In this document: piece by piece, positions 9,962 to 18,724 of the stretch
Layout: each line of letters begins with the position of its first letter
Numbering within the stretch: position 1 is the first letter of the stretch
Assembly: GCF_016863175.1 (NCBI RefSeq)
Contig: NZ_BOOJ01000003.1
Location: 1 to 59,439 of the forward strand
DNA: 59,439 bases
Origin: Paraplanobispora siamensis
GTDB lineage: Bacteria > Actinomycetota > Actinomycetes > Streptosporangiales > Streptosporangiaceae
Direction of reading: 5' to 3'
Position numbers and translations under genes: made by a program
Notes under the pieces: model-generated
What the model was told of the DNA's origin: nothing
Seen by the model: only the letters and a program-made list of their open reading frames with translations
Databases searched by the model: none

Positions 9962-10588
9962 ATGCGGCAGCGCGAACCTGGCGTCCCCAGGCGCCGGCGT
10001 GACCCCGGTGTCCTCGTACGGTGCGGTGTCCTCGTACGGAGTTGTGTTCTCGTACGGTGTGGCGTTCTTGCACGGCGCGGGCGGCGGGGAAGGACGGCGG
10101 CGGCGTTCCTGCTCGCCGGAGCACTGGCGGCCTCGCCGGCGGCGACCGGATCCGCCTCGGCCGCGAGCGGTCGGGCTCCGGCCGTGACGGGCCCCGCCTC
10201 GCTCGCCGTGTGCGACTTCACGATCGAGAACACCGACAACGTCATCGGCGACGAGGTCAAGGCGGTCGACCTGCAGGAGGGCGGGAACGGCGACGAGATC
10301 TTCCTGCGGATCGGCGGGAACCTCTTCCCGCTGTCCGGGGGGACCGTGCAGTTCCCGACCGCGGGGACGGGCCGGCCGGCCGGCGCGTTCGGGTTCGTTC
10401 CGCCGGTGCGCGTGCAGTTCACCGATGGCATCCTGGCCTTCCAGCTGATCGAGGACGATCTCACGCTCAACGACAGGATCGCCAACGTGGAACTGCCGTG
10501 CGGCAACGTGCGGACGCAGCTCTCCTTCACCAACCGGGCCGGGAACGCGACGTACGAGGTGGAGTTCGCGATCCGCGTCGTCGGGTGA
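9962..10588 (+). CDS. Small secreted protein of unknown function with repeat-bearing N-terminus
   Basis: I do not recognise this 208-residue protein. The ATG at 9962 has a clear ribosome-binding site (CAGGAG, 6 bp upstream). The first 44 residues are very Arg-rich and contain four tandem hexapeptides (GVLVRC, GVLVRS, CVLVRC, GVLARR). A signal peptide core (AAAFLLAGALAASPAATGSA, about 46-65) follows. The mature part is about 135 residues, acidic and beta-rich, with two cysteines (AVCDFTIEN near 80 and LPCGNVRT near 179) that could form a disulfide. No catalytic motif is visible. The n-region is far longer than in usual signal peptides; translation might instead begin at an internal start downstream. 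Confidence 0.7.
   Translation: MRQREPGVPRRRRDPGVLVRCGVLVRSCVLVRCGVLARRGRRGRTAAAFLLAGALAASPAATGSASAASGRAPAVTGPASLAVCDFTIENTDNVIGDEVKAVDLQEGGNGDEIFLRIGGNLFPLSGGTVQFPTAGTGRPAGAFGFVPPVRVQFTDGILAFQLIEDDLTLNDRIANVELPCGNVRTQLSFTNRAGNATYEVEFAIRVVG
10007..10078 (+). repeat. Four imperfect 18 bp tandem repeats inside a coding N-terminus
   Basis: Units of 18 bp start at 10007, 10025, 10043 and 10061, with the shared core TCTCGTACGG or a close variant. They stay in frame and encode the hexapeptides GVLVRC, GVLVRS, CVLVRC and GVLARR in the leader of the small secreted protein. Confidence 0.9.
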
Positions 10589-10615
10589 GGAAGCGGGTGA
10601 GGACGACACTGGGCG

Positions 10616-10698
10616 GGCGCCGTACCGGATGGACCGGATGAACGGGACACCCGGCAGGCGCCGTACCGGATGGACGGGGTGCCGGGCGGGCGCCGTGG
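10616..10698. repeat. Short direct repeats between two convergent genes
   Basis: GGCGCCGTACCGGATGGAC occurs at 10616-10634 and 10657-10675. A shortened copy (GGCGCCGTGG) is at 10689-10698. They fill the gap between the small secreted protein and the pentapeptide protein. No gene is visible here. Confidence 0.8.
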
Positions 10699-10746
10699 CC
10701 CGCCCCCAGCGATCCGCCCCCAGTGATCCGCTCTCGTGGCCCGCCG

Positions 10747-11964
10747 TCAGTGGACCCGGGCGCGCAGCCGTCCCAGGGCGGCCCTGCCGTCCTGTACGGC
10801 GCGGGCCACGAAGTGCAGCTCCTGCTCCCGCCTGGCCATCACCAGGGCGTTCTTGGCGGCCTCGTAGGCGTCGATGGCGTGCCGCCAGTCCTGGTCGGCC
10901 GTCATGCCGCCGCGCCCGCTGATCTGGAACTCGTAGTCGAGCTGGTCGATCTCCTCGCCGAGCCGGGTGATGTCCTCCTCGGCCCCCCGGCGCATGAGGG
11001 CGAAGCGGGCGTTGCGCCTGCTGCGCCGCTGGGCGCTGACGCCCCAGGCCACCACGGTGAGCGCCAGGCCCACCGCGCTGAGCACGACCATGACGAGGCC
11101 GATGGAGATCCCCTTGTCCTCCTGCGCGGCCACGGGGTCCGGGTCACCGGTCGGCGACTCCTCATCGGCTGCGTCGGGGGTCGGGAAGGCGAAATCGCTG
11201 ATGTCCTGCGGGGTGCCCTTGGCGCCCTTGAGGTTCGCGTCGTCGGCCTGGGTGAAGGAGGCGTCCTGGACGGTCGCCCCGGTGAAGTCGGCCCCGCCCA
11301 GCTCGGCCTGGGTGAAGTCGACCTCGGTCAGGTCGGCGTCCTTGAAGGTGGCGTTGCGCAGGTTGGCCTGGCCCAGCTTGGCCTCGCGCATCTTGGCGCG
11401 GGTGAAGTCGGCCTTGCGAGCCTTGAGCTGACCGGGGGTGCTCTCGGTGAGGTCGGCGTCGACGAGCTTGGCGCTGGTGAAGACGGCCTGGGTCAGCTCG
11501 GCCCGGGTCAGGGTGGCCCCGGTCAGGTCCGCGTACGGGAACTGGGCCTGCCCCGCCTCGGCGTCGATCAGGATCGCGCCGCGCAGGTCCGCGTAGTCGG
11601 CGTGCATCTGGCCGAGGTTGGCCTCGGTGAAGTCGGCGCCGCGCATGTCGGCGTGCTTCAGGGTGGCCTGGGTGAACCTGGCCTTCTTGAGCGAGGCGTT
11701 GCGCAGGATCGCACCCGTCATGTCCTCCTGGACGAACTCGATGCCGTCCAGCTTGGCGCCGGTCAGGTCGGCGCAGCGCAGGTTGTCGGGGAGCTGGGCT
11801 CCCTTGGTGAAGTCCTTGCCGCGCAGGTTGGCGCCCTCGCCGGGGCGGCAGGGGTTGGTCTGCGCGGCGGTGACGTGCCCGGCCGAGGCGTGGGCGGGAG
11901 CGATGACGGACCCCGACAGCGCGAAAGTCGCGGCGATGAGTGTCAGGGGGATGGAACGACGCAC
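10747..11964 (-). CDS. Exported pentapeptide-repeat protein with one membrane helix and a cytoplasmic helical domain
   Basis: The 405-residue protein has a signal peptide (residues 1-27). About 180 residues of pentapeptide repeats of the A(D/N)LxG/ADFTxA type follow (about 45-225) and would fold as a right-handed quadrilateral beta-helix outside the cell. An acidic linker, one transmembrane helix (GISIGLVMVVLSAVGLALTV, about 280-300), an Arg-rich stop-transfer and a cytoplasmic helical domain of about 95 residues complete it. The last domain (ITRLGEEIDQLDYEF, QDWRHAIDAYEAAKNALVMA, GRAALGRLRARV) recurs in the gene at 36054-37418. The GTG at 11964 was chosen because AAGGAGG lies 5 bp upstream. 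The function is unknown; the architecture suggests an envelope sensor or anchor. Confidence 0.82.
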   Translation of the reverse strand: MRRSIPLTLIAATFALSGSVIAPAHASAGHVTAAQTNPCRPGEGANLRGKDFTKGAQLPDNLRCADLTGAKLDGIEFVQEDMTGAILRNASLKKARFTQATLKHADMRGADFTEANLGQMHADYADLRGAILIDAEAGQAQFPYADLTGATLTRAELTQAVFTSAKLVDADLTESTPGQLKARKADFTRAKMREAKLGQANLRNATFKDADLTEVDFTQAELGGADFTGATVQDASFTQADDANLKGAKGTPQDISDFAFPTPDAADEESPTGDPDPVAAQEDKGISIGLVMVVLSAVGLALTVVAWGVSAQRRSRRNARFALMRRGAEEDITRLGEEIDQLDYEFQISGRGGMTADQDWRHAIDAYEAAKNALVMARREQELHFVARAVQDGRAALGRLRARVH

Positions 11965-12044
11965 GGGTGCCTCCTTCAACAGCAGTCCCGAGCGTGCCAG
12001 TGGATCATTTCATTCCGCTAGACACTCACTTGAACCGCGGACGG

Positions 12045-13910
12045 TCACCCCGGCCGGGGCACCTTGGCCACCGCGTATCCGCCGGGGGGAAGCAGCAGAT
12101 TACCGGGGATCTTCCGTTCCCCGCCTCCGTGGTTGATCGCGAACAGCCATTCGCCGCGCCGTACGAGCTCGACCGGGGCGGGTGAGCCGAGGCCGAGCAG
12201 GCGGGCGTAGGCGTCGTCGGACAGGCGCGTGGAGACGTAGACGGCCCGGCCGTGACGTGTGACCGCCGGGGTGCCGTCGGGATAGCGGGCCAGGGCCTCG
12301 GCTCCGGCCAGGTGGACCCGCTCGGTCCACAAGGACGCGGTGTCGCCGGTGTCCAGCGTGACCGGCTCGCCGATCGGCAGGAACTCCTCCACCCGGACGC
12401 CGAGGACGCCGCGCAGGGCGCCCGGATAGCCGCCGACCCGGATCCGCGCGTGCTCGTCGGCGATGCCGCTGAGGAAGGAGACCACGAGGGTCCCGTGGCC
12501 GCCGTCCGCGTAGCGGCGCAGGTTGTCGGCCGCGTCCTCGGAGATCAGGTAGAGGCTGGGAACGATCACCAGCTCGTAGCCGGACAGGTCCGCCGACGGA
12601 TGGACGAAGTCGGCGGTGACGCCGTGCCGGTAGAGCACCCGGTGCGCCTGCCGTACCGCCTCCAGATAGCCGATCCCGGTGGAGGGGAAGCCGGGCGACT
12701 GCAGCGCCCAGCCGGCCTCGGTGTCCCACAGGATGGCGGCCGGGGCCTCGACCGGGTCCCGGCAGGCCTCGGCGAGGGCGGGCAGCAGGTTGCCGAGGTC
12801 GCGGATCTCGCGGAAGATCCGCGAGTCCGGGCCGGCGTGCGGGACCATGCCGCCGTGCCAGAGCTCGGCCCCGCCCCGCGAGGCCCGCCACTGGAAGAAC
12901 ATCGCCCCGCGCGAGCCCCGGGCGACGTGCGACAGGCTCAGCCGGGTGATCTCCCCGGGCCGCTTGGCGACCATCCGGGGGCCGGTGTAGGTCACCACCG
13001 CCTGCTCCATCAGCAGCCACGGCCTCCCGCCCGCCCAGCCGCGCGCGAGGTCGGCGGCGAACGCGGTCTCCTCCGGGGGGTTCTCGGACGGATAGTGGTC
13101 GATCGCGACCAGGTCCACCTCCTGCGCCCACTTCCACTGGTCGACCGGGACCCAGTCGCCGAAGACGAAGTTCGTGGTGACGGGGACGTCGGGGGTGAGC
13201 TCGCGCAGGATCGCCTTCTGCTCGCGGAAGTGGCCGAGCATCTCGTCGGACAGGAACCGGCGGAAGTCCAGGACCTGGGCGGGGTTGGGCAGGTACTGGG
13301 TGGCGCGGGGCGGCATGATCTGCTCCCACGCCGAGTAGTACTGGCTCCAGAACGAGGTCGTCCAGGCGTCGTTCAGCGCCTCCAGCGTGCCGTGCCTGCC
13401 GCGCAGCCACGTCCTGAAGGCGGCGGCGACGTGGTCGCAGTGGCACCAGGTGCCGTACTCGTTGTGCACGTGCCACATGGCCAGCACCGGATGGTCGCGG
13501 TAGCGCTCGGCGAGCACGCGCGCGATGCGGGCCGAGGCCTCGCGGTAGGCCGGGGCGCTGACGCAGTAGGTGTCGCGGCTGCCGTGGCTCAGGCGGGCGC
13601 CGTCGGCGGTGACGGTGAGCGCGTCGGGGTGGGCCAGGGAGAACCAGGGCGGCGGGGAGGCGGTGGGCGTGGCCAGGTCGACCCTGACGCCGCCCTCGTG
13701 GAGCAGGTCGAGCACGCGGTCCAGCCAGCCGAAGTCGTAGGAACCCTCGACGGGCTCAAGCCGCGCCCAGGAGAAGACGCCGACGCTGACCAGGTTGACC
13801 CCGGCCTCCCGCATCAGCGCGACGTCTTCTCGCCAGACCTCCTCCGGCCACTGCTCGGGGTTGTAGTCCCCGCCGTAACACAACCCGTCGAGCCCTTTCG
13901 GCCAGCGCAC
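12045..13910 (-). CDS. GH42 beta-galactosidase
   Basis: The 621-residue protein has no signal peptide and matches family GH42. The N-terminal YGGDYNPEQWPEEVWREDV is typical. The acid/base Glu is in MWHVHNEYG (near residue 148), and the nucleophile Glu is likely in PWLLMEQAV (near 300). A metal-site remnant, WCHCDH, follows the first Glu. The C-terminal trimerisation (about 390-560) and small beta domains are present, ending somewhat shorter than the usual 650-690 residues. The enzyme would remove terminal beta-galactose from imported oligosaccharides in the cytoplasm. The GTG start at 13910 is preceded by AAAGGA. It diverges from the GH95-like gene over a 40 bp region holding a ROK-type operator. 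Confidence 0.92.
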   Translation of the reverse strand: MRWPKGLDGLCYGGDYNPEQWPEEVWREDVALMREAGVNLVSVGVFSWARLEPVEGSYDFGWLDRVLDLLHEGGVRVDLATPTASPPPWFSLAHPDALTVTADGARLSHGSRDTYCVSAPAYREASARIARVLAERYRDHPVLAMWHVHNEYGTWCHCDHVAAAFRTWLRGRHGTLEALNDAWTTSFWSQYYSAWEQIMPPRATQYLPNPAQVLDFRRFLSDEMLGHFREQKAILRELTPDVPVTTNFVFGDWVPVDQWKWAQEVDLVAIDHYPSENPPEETAFAADLARGWAGGRPWLLMEQAVVTYTGPRMVAKRPGEITRLSLSHVARGSRGAMFFQWRASRGGAELWHGGMVPHAGPDSRIFREIRDLGNLLPALAEACRDPVEAPAAILWDTEAGWALQSPGFPSTGIGYLEAVRQAHRVLYRHGVTADFVHPSADLSGYELVIVPSLYLISEDAADNLRRYADGGHGTLVVSFLSGIADEHARIRVGGYPGALRGVLGVRVEEFLPIGEPVTLDTGDTASLWTERVHLAGAEALARYPDGTPAVTRHGRAVYVSTRLSDDAYARLLGLGSPAPVELVRRGEWLFAINHGGGERKIPGNLLLPPGGYAVAKVPRPG

Positions 13911-13915
13911 TCTGG

Positions 13916-13944
13916 TTCCTTTGTTCGGATGGAATCTAAACTAA
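13916..13944. promoter_or_regulatory. ROK/XylR-like operator A
   Basis: TTCCTTTGTTCGG (13916-13928), a 3 bp gap, and the complement of TTAGTTTAGATTC (13932-13944) form an imperfect palindrome of the form TTAGTTTGTTTGG-N3-inverted. The left arm matches 10 of 13 positions and the right arm 8 of 13. It lies in the 40 bp between the divergent GH42 and GH95-like starts and would control both. Confidence 0.65.
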
Positions 13945-13950
13945 TTATCC

Positions 13951-16326
13951 ATGGATAACGGATTCGTCTCAAGGGTCGCGACCGGAGACTGGGAACGGGC
14001 ACTGATCACCGGCAACGGCCGCCAGGGAGCCCTGGTCTACGGCGGTCCCGCCGGAGATCACGACGGTGTCACCGCTCCGGACGGCCCTGGCGGTCATGAT
14101 GGTGTCGCGGTTCCGGGCGGCCCCGGTGAGCTCCGGGTAACGCTCTCACATGAACGCCTGTTCCTGCCGGTCGCCGAGCCGTTGCCGCCCCCGCGCACCG
14201 CCGCCGTCCTGCGTGAGTTGCGGGCCTCGCTGTACGGCGGCCGCCCCGGCGAGGCGGCCGACCGGGTCGTCGAACTGGCGACAGGCGAACACCCCGGCTA
14301 CGCCGACACCCGCTGGATCGACCCCCTCATCCCCTCGGGCACCCTCGCCTTCACCCCCCGCTTCCCGCTCCCCGCAGCGAACCCCGCCATCCCCCCGCCA
14401 TTGCCGGTATCGGAGGGCGAGTATCTGCGGAGTTGTGACTTCGCGAGTGGTCTGGTGACCCAGGAGTGGGGCGGGGTCCGGCAGGAGGTGTTCGTCTCCC
14501 GGCCGGCCGATGCGGTGGTGATCCGATGGTCGGGGGGCGAGGGCTTGCTGCGGCTGGTCCCGATCGAGGAGGAGCCGCCGGTTCCCATCCGGTTCACCAC
14601 GGTCGTCGCTCCCGGCCGCCTGGTCCTGAACGCGGAGTTCGAGGTGCGGTGGCCGGGGGCGATCACGGGGTACACGGTCGAGTGCCGGATCGTCGGCACC
14701 GCCGAAACGCGCTCCGGCGGACTCCTGATCGGCGATGACGCCCTCATCCTCGCCCGAACGGTGATCCACGGCAGCCGGCCGGATCCCCTGGAAGAGATCC
14801 CCGCCGACTTCGACCTCCTCCTCCGCGGGCACACGGCCGTCCACGGCGACCTGTTCTCCCGCTCCTCCCTCCGCCTCGGCCGCCGTACACCGGCGCCGGA
14901 GGAGCGGGGGGCGGCGGGGTTCGGGAGGGGGGAGGGGATCGGGCGGTTGTTCGGGGCGGGGCGGTATGCGGTGATCTCCAGTTCGGGGGAGTCGCCGCCG
15001 ACGTTGCAGGGGGTCTGGAGCGGGACGTACGACCCGCCGTGGCGCAGTGGGTTCACCATGGACGGGAATCTGGCCTCGGCGGTGGCGGGGCTGGCGGTCA
15101 CCGGGACGCCGGAGCTGGCGACGGCGGTGTTCGACCTGGCGGACGCCATGATGGAGGACTTCAGGGAGAACGCCCGCAGGCTGTACGGCTGCCGCGGGAT
15201 CCTGGTCCCGGCGCACATGTCCACCCACGGCCTGCACAACCACTTCGGGCCGATCTGGTGCCTGACCTTCTGGACGGCCGGGGCGGGCTGGCTGGCCCGG
15301 CTCTATCACGACCATTACGCGCACACCGGGGACACGGACTTCCTGCGTGACCGGGGGCTGCCGTTCATGACCGAGGCGGCCGTGTTCTACGAGGACTTCC
15401 TCACCGAGGACGGCGACTTCGTCCCCTCGTACTCGCCGGAGAACACCCCGGCGGACGGCGACTCCCAGGCGTGCGTCAACGCGACCATGGACGTCGCGGT
15501 CACCAGGGACCTGCTCCGCAACCTCGTGCACGCCTGCGAGGTGCTCGGCCTCGACCACGCCCGGTGGAGGCGGTTGCTGGACCGGCTGCCGGGCTACCGG
15601 ATCGCGCCGACCGGAGAGCTGGCCGAGTGGATCGGCACGAGAAAGGGCACGGACGGGGCCGATCACTCACAACACGCCGCAGGCGGAGAGGCCGCGGGAG
15701 CGGTGGAGGACAACCACGCTCACCGTCACGCCTCGCACCTCTACCCCCTCTGGTACGAGCGGGACCCGGCCTTCGACGATCCCCGGCTGGAGGCGGCCGC
15801 GGCGCTCGCGGTCCGGCGGCGGCTGGAGTGGTGGCGGGGGGCGGACAGCGACGAGATGGCCTTCGGGCTCGTCCAGCTCGGGCTGGCGGCGGCGGCGCTG
15901 GGGCTGGCCGGGGAGGCGCACGAGGCGCTGACGCTGCTGGCCACCCGCTACTGGCGCGCCGACAACCTGGTCTCCACCCACAACCGGGACGCGATCTTCA
16001 ACGTGGACGTCTGCGGCGGGCTGCCCGCCCTGGTGGCCGCGATGCTCGTCCGCTCCTCGCTGCCGCCCTCCGGATACGGCCGGGTCGACCTGCTGCCCGC
16101 CCTCCCCGAGGCGTGGCCGTACGGCGAGGCGAGAGGGCTGGTCGTGCGCGGCGGGACCGTCGAGCGGCTGACCTGGGAACCCGGGCGGATCGAGGCCGTG
16201 GTCAGGGCGTGGCGGCCGCTCCTGGTCACCTGCGGTCTCCAGCGCGCCCGGGTGCCCGCCGGGGAAACGCTCCCATTGACGTTTGTTGGTTTGGACGCAA
16301 AACTAATTCAGGAACTGGAAGCCTGA
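13951..16326 (+). CDS. GH95-like glycoside hydrolase (alpha-L-fucosidase/alpha-L-galactosidase clan)
   Basis: The 791-residue cytoplasmic protein opens with WERALITGNGRQGALVYGG, the GH95 N-terminal beta-domain signature. The (alpha/alpha)6 barrel contains PSYSPENTP (near residue 492, candidate acid Glu) and HRHASHLYPLWY (near 591), both usual GH95 positions. The canonical NxNxxMNYW stretch is changed to FTMDGNLASAVAG (near 369-381), so fucosidase specificity is not assured. Residues about 33-57 are a Gly/Asp-rich insertion, a diverged tandem duplication (DHDGVTAPDGPGG / HDGVAVPGGPG). The start is the ATG after operator A. The C-terminal codons contain operator B, upstream of the GH31 gene. 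Confidence 0.83.
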   Translation: MDNGFVSRVATGDWERALITGNGRQGALVYGGPAGDHDGVTAPDGPGGHDGVAVPGGPGELRVTLSHERLFLPVAEPLPPPRTAAVLRELRASLYGGRPGEAADRVVELATGEHPGYADTRWIDPLIPSGTLAFTPRFPLPAANPAIPPPLPVSEGEYLRSCDFASGLVTQEWGGVRQEVFVSRPADAVVIRWSGGEGLLRLVPIEEEPPVPIRFTTVVAPGRLVLNAEFEVRWPGAITGYTVECRIVGTAETRSGGLLIGDDALILARTVIHGSRPDPLEEIPADFDLLLRGHTAVHGDLFSRSSLRLGRRTPAPEERGAAGFGRGEGIGRLFGAGRYAVISSSGESPPTLQGVWSGTYDPPWRSGFTMDGNLASAVAGLAVTGTPELATAVFDLADAMMEDFRENARRLYGCRGILVPAHMSTHGLHNHFGPIWCLTFWTAGAGWLARLYHDHYAHTGDTDFLRDRGLPFMTEAAVFYEDFLTEDGDFVPSYSPENTPADGDSQACVNATMDVAVTRDLLRNLVHACEVLGLDHARWRRLLDRLPGYRIAPTGELAEWIGTRKGTDGADHSQHAAGGEAAGAVEDNHAHRHASHLYPLWYERDPAFDDPRLEAAAALAVRRRLEWWRGADSDEMAFGLVQLGLAAAALGLAGEAHEALTLLATRYWRADNLVSTHNRDAIFNVDVCGGLPALVAAMLVRSSLPPSGYGRVDLLPALPEAWPYGEARGLVVRGGTVERLTWEPGRIEAVVRAWRPLLVTCGLQRARVPAGETLPLTFVGLDAKLIQELEA
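16278..16306. promoter_or_regulatory. ROK/XylR-like operator B, inside the GH95 3' end
   Basis: GACGTTTGTTGGT (16278-16290), a 3 bp gap and the complement of TTAGTTTTGCGTC (16294-16306) repeat the 13-3-13 layout of operators A and C. The 9-mer AAACTAATT at 16300-16308 is identical to 13938-13946. It lies 36 bp before the GH31 start and would control GH31 and the importer genes. Confidence 0.6.
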
Positions 16327-16341
16327 AGCGCTGGAGCCCCC

Positions 16342-18675
16342 ATGCCGTACCGCCCTCCTCTGATCGCGCACGAGTACTTCGTCGCGGACCCGCCGGAACT
16401 GCCCGTGCGCTCGCACGGCGAGGGCGGTCTGTCGGCGCTGACGGCGGCGGAGCCGGTGGCGGCCGACGAGGCGGGGGTGACGCTGAAGGCGTCGACCTCG
16501 GCCGGCGAGACCCTCGTGGTCCAGGTCGGCGTGGCGGGCGAGGGTGTGATCCGGGTCCGGCTCGGCCAGGACGCGGACGCCCGGACCCGGTCGGCCCGGG
16601 CGATCTCCATGGTCACGCCGGGCACCTTCGCCGGGGCGCGGGTGGAGAGCCTGGCGGCCCCGGGCGGTGACGCGCTCACCGCGGAGGTGGCCGGGGGCGG
16701 CGGCGTGCTCCGCGCGGGCGCGGACGGCGGAGTGCCCGGCGCCGTCGTGGTCGACGCGGGATCGCTCCGCGCGGAGATCACCCTTTCCCCCTGGCACCTG
16801 AGGTTCACCGACGCCTCCGGGGCGACCGTGCTGGAGCAGGATCCGGGCCACACCGACATCAGCGGCCGGCTGCGCACGCTCCCGTTCGGCCGGTCCCTGG
16901 CCGGCGGCGAGGTGGCCGGTTACCACGAGAGTTTCAGCGCCCCCGCCGACGAGGCGTTCACCGGGTTCGGCGAGTCGTTCACCCCGCTGGACAAGCGCGG
17001 CCAGCGGCCGGTCATGTGGAACTTCGACGCCTTCGGCGCCGAGTCCCAGCGGGCCTACAAGAACGTGCCGTTCTACCTGTCCAGCCGGGGATACGGCGTG
17101 CTGGTGGACAGCGGGACGCCGGTCGAGTTCGACGTGTGCCAGTCCACCCACAGTTGCGTGCAGATCGTCGTCCCGGACGACCTGATCGACTACTACGTGA
17201 TCGCCGGGCCGACCCCGCCGGAGGTGCTCGACCGGTTCGACCGGCTGACCTGCCGTCCCCTGCTCCCGCCGAAGTGGGCGTTCGGCACCTGGATCTCCTC
17301 GGGGTTCTTCGTCGACACCCAGGAGCGGGTGACGAACCGGGCGCGCACCATCCGCGAGCGCGGCATCCCCTGCGACGTGCTCCACCTGGACACCTACTGG
17401 CAGACCGACGGGCACTGGTCCGACCTGCGCTGGGACGAGGCCAACTTCCCCGACCCGGCCGGGATGCTGGCCGAGCTGGAGGAGATGGGGTTCAAGGTCT
17501 GCCTCTGGATGAACCCCTACATCTCCCACCGCAGCCCGGCCTTCCCGGCCGCCGCCGAGGCCGGGTACTTCCTGCGCAGGCCCGACGGCGAGGTCTACGT
17601 GGCCGACTGCTGGCACGGCTCCTACCCGGCCTGCGGCATCGTCGACTTCACCAACCCCGAGGCCGTCGAGTGGTTCCGGGGCCTGCTGCGCCCGCTGCTG
17701 GAGCAGGGCGTGCAGGTCTTCAAGACCGACTTCGCCGAGGGCGTGCCGCACGACGCGGTCGCGGCCAACGGGATGACCGGCACCGAGCTGCACAACGTCT
17801 ACACGCTGCTGTTCAACGACGTGGTCTCGGAGGTGACCCGCGAGGTCGCCGGGCACGGCATGGTCTGGGCCCGCTCGTCCTTCCTGGGCGGGCAGCGGCA
17901 CTCGGCCCAGTGGAGCGGCGACACCTACACCAGCTACCCGGCGATGGGCAGCACGCTGCGCGGCGGCCTCGCCCACGGCCTGTCGGGCATCCCGTTCTGG
18001 AGCCACGACGCCGGCGGCTTCACCGGCCGTCCCACCGACGACCTGTACGTCCGCTGGACCCAGTTCGGCGCGTTCTCCCCGCTGCTGCGGCTGCACGGCA
18101 CCACCAGCCGCGAGCCGTGGGAGTTCCCCGAGGTGGAGGCCGAGGCCGTGGCCGCGCTCAAGCTGCGCTACCGGCTCATGCCGTACCTCTACACCGCCGC
18201 CGTCGAGGCCGCGCGGACCGGGGCGCCGATGATGCGGGCGCTGTGCGTGGACCACCCGGACGACCCGGTCGCCTGGCAGGCCGACCTGGAGTACCTGCTC
18301 GGCCGCGACCTGCTGGTGGCCCCGATGACCTCCCCGGACGGCGTGCGGCGGGTCTATCTCCCGGCCGGCGACTGGGTGGACCACTGGACCGGCGAGGTGC
18401 ACGCGGGCGGGCGCTACGTCACGGTGCGCACGCCGCTGGACCGCATCCCCCTGTTCGTACGGCACGGCGCGCTCATCCCGGTCCTGACGGAGCCGGGCGA
18501 CGCGGTCGGCGACGGGCCCTTCGGAGAGATCACCCTGGTCGGCTACGGAACGGCCACGGGCACCGCCGTGATCGCCGACGTCGACGGGAGCACCACGGTC
18601 ACCGTGACCGAGGACGGCGTCCGGGTGGACGGCCCCGCCCGGATCGCGGGTGTCGAGCGGGCCGGCGGCCGCTGA
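16342..18675 (+). CDS. yicI: GH31 alpha-xylosidase (YicI type)
   Basis: The 777-residue enzyme removes alpha-1,6-linked xylose from the non-reducing end of xyloglucan oligosaccharides or isoprimeverose. The N-terminal beta domain (FTGFGESFTPLDKRGQ near 207) precedes the barrel. The nucleophile is the Asp of KTDFAEG (near 462), and the acid/base is the Asp of QWSGDTYTSY (near 526). CDVLHLDTYWQTDGHWSDL (near 346) and RLHGTTSREPWEF (near 588) are typical of YicI/XylS alpha-xylosidases rather than alpha-glucosidases. It has no signal peptide, so it acts after import. It follows the GH95-like gene by 15 bp and precedes the binding protein, consistent with one operon. Confidence 0.92.
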   Translation: MPYRPPLIAHEYFVADPPELPVRSHGEGGLSALTAAEPVAADEAGVTLKASTSAGETLVVQVGVAGEGVIRVRLGQDADARTRSARAISMVTPGTFAGARVESLAAPGGDALTAEVAGGGGVLRAGADGGVPGAVVVDAGSLRAEITLSPWHLRFTDASGATVLEQDPGHTDISGRLRTLPFGRSLAGGEVAGYHESFSAPADEAFTGFGESFTPLDKRGQRPVMWNFDAFGAESQRAYKNVPFYLSSRGYGVLVDSGTPVEFDVCQSTHSCVQIVVPDDLIDYYVIAGPTPPEVLDRFDRLTCRPLLPPKWAFGTWISSGFFVDTQERVTNRARTIRERGIPCDVLHLDTYWQTDGHWSDLRWDEANFPDPAGMLAELEEMGFKVCLWMNPYISHRSPAFPAAAEAGYFLRRPDGEVYVADCWHGSYPACGIVDFTNPEAVEWFRGLLRPLLEQGVQVFKTDFAEGVPHDAVAANGMTGTELHNVYTLLFNDVVSEVTREVAGHGMVWARSSFLGGQRHSAQWSGDTYTSYPAMGSTLRGGLAHGLSGIPFWSHDAGGFTGRPTDDLYVRWTQFGAFSPLLRLHGTTSREPWEFPEVEAEAVAALKLRYRLMPYLYTAAVEAARTGAPMMRALCVDHPDDPVAWQADLEYLLGRDLLVAPMTSPDGVRRVYLPAGDWVDHWTGEVHAGGRYVTVRTPLDRIPLFVRHGALIPVLTEPGDAVGDGPFGEITLVGYGTATGTAVIADVDGSTTVTVTEDGVRVDGPARIAGVERAGGR

Positions 18676-18724
18676 CCGGCCCTTGAAGGAAACCTCGGGG
18701 GACTCCCCACAGGAAGAGAGAACG

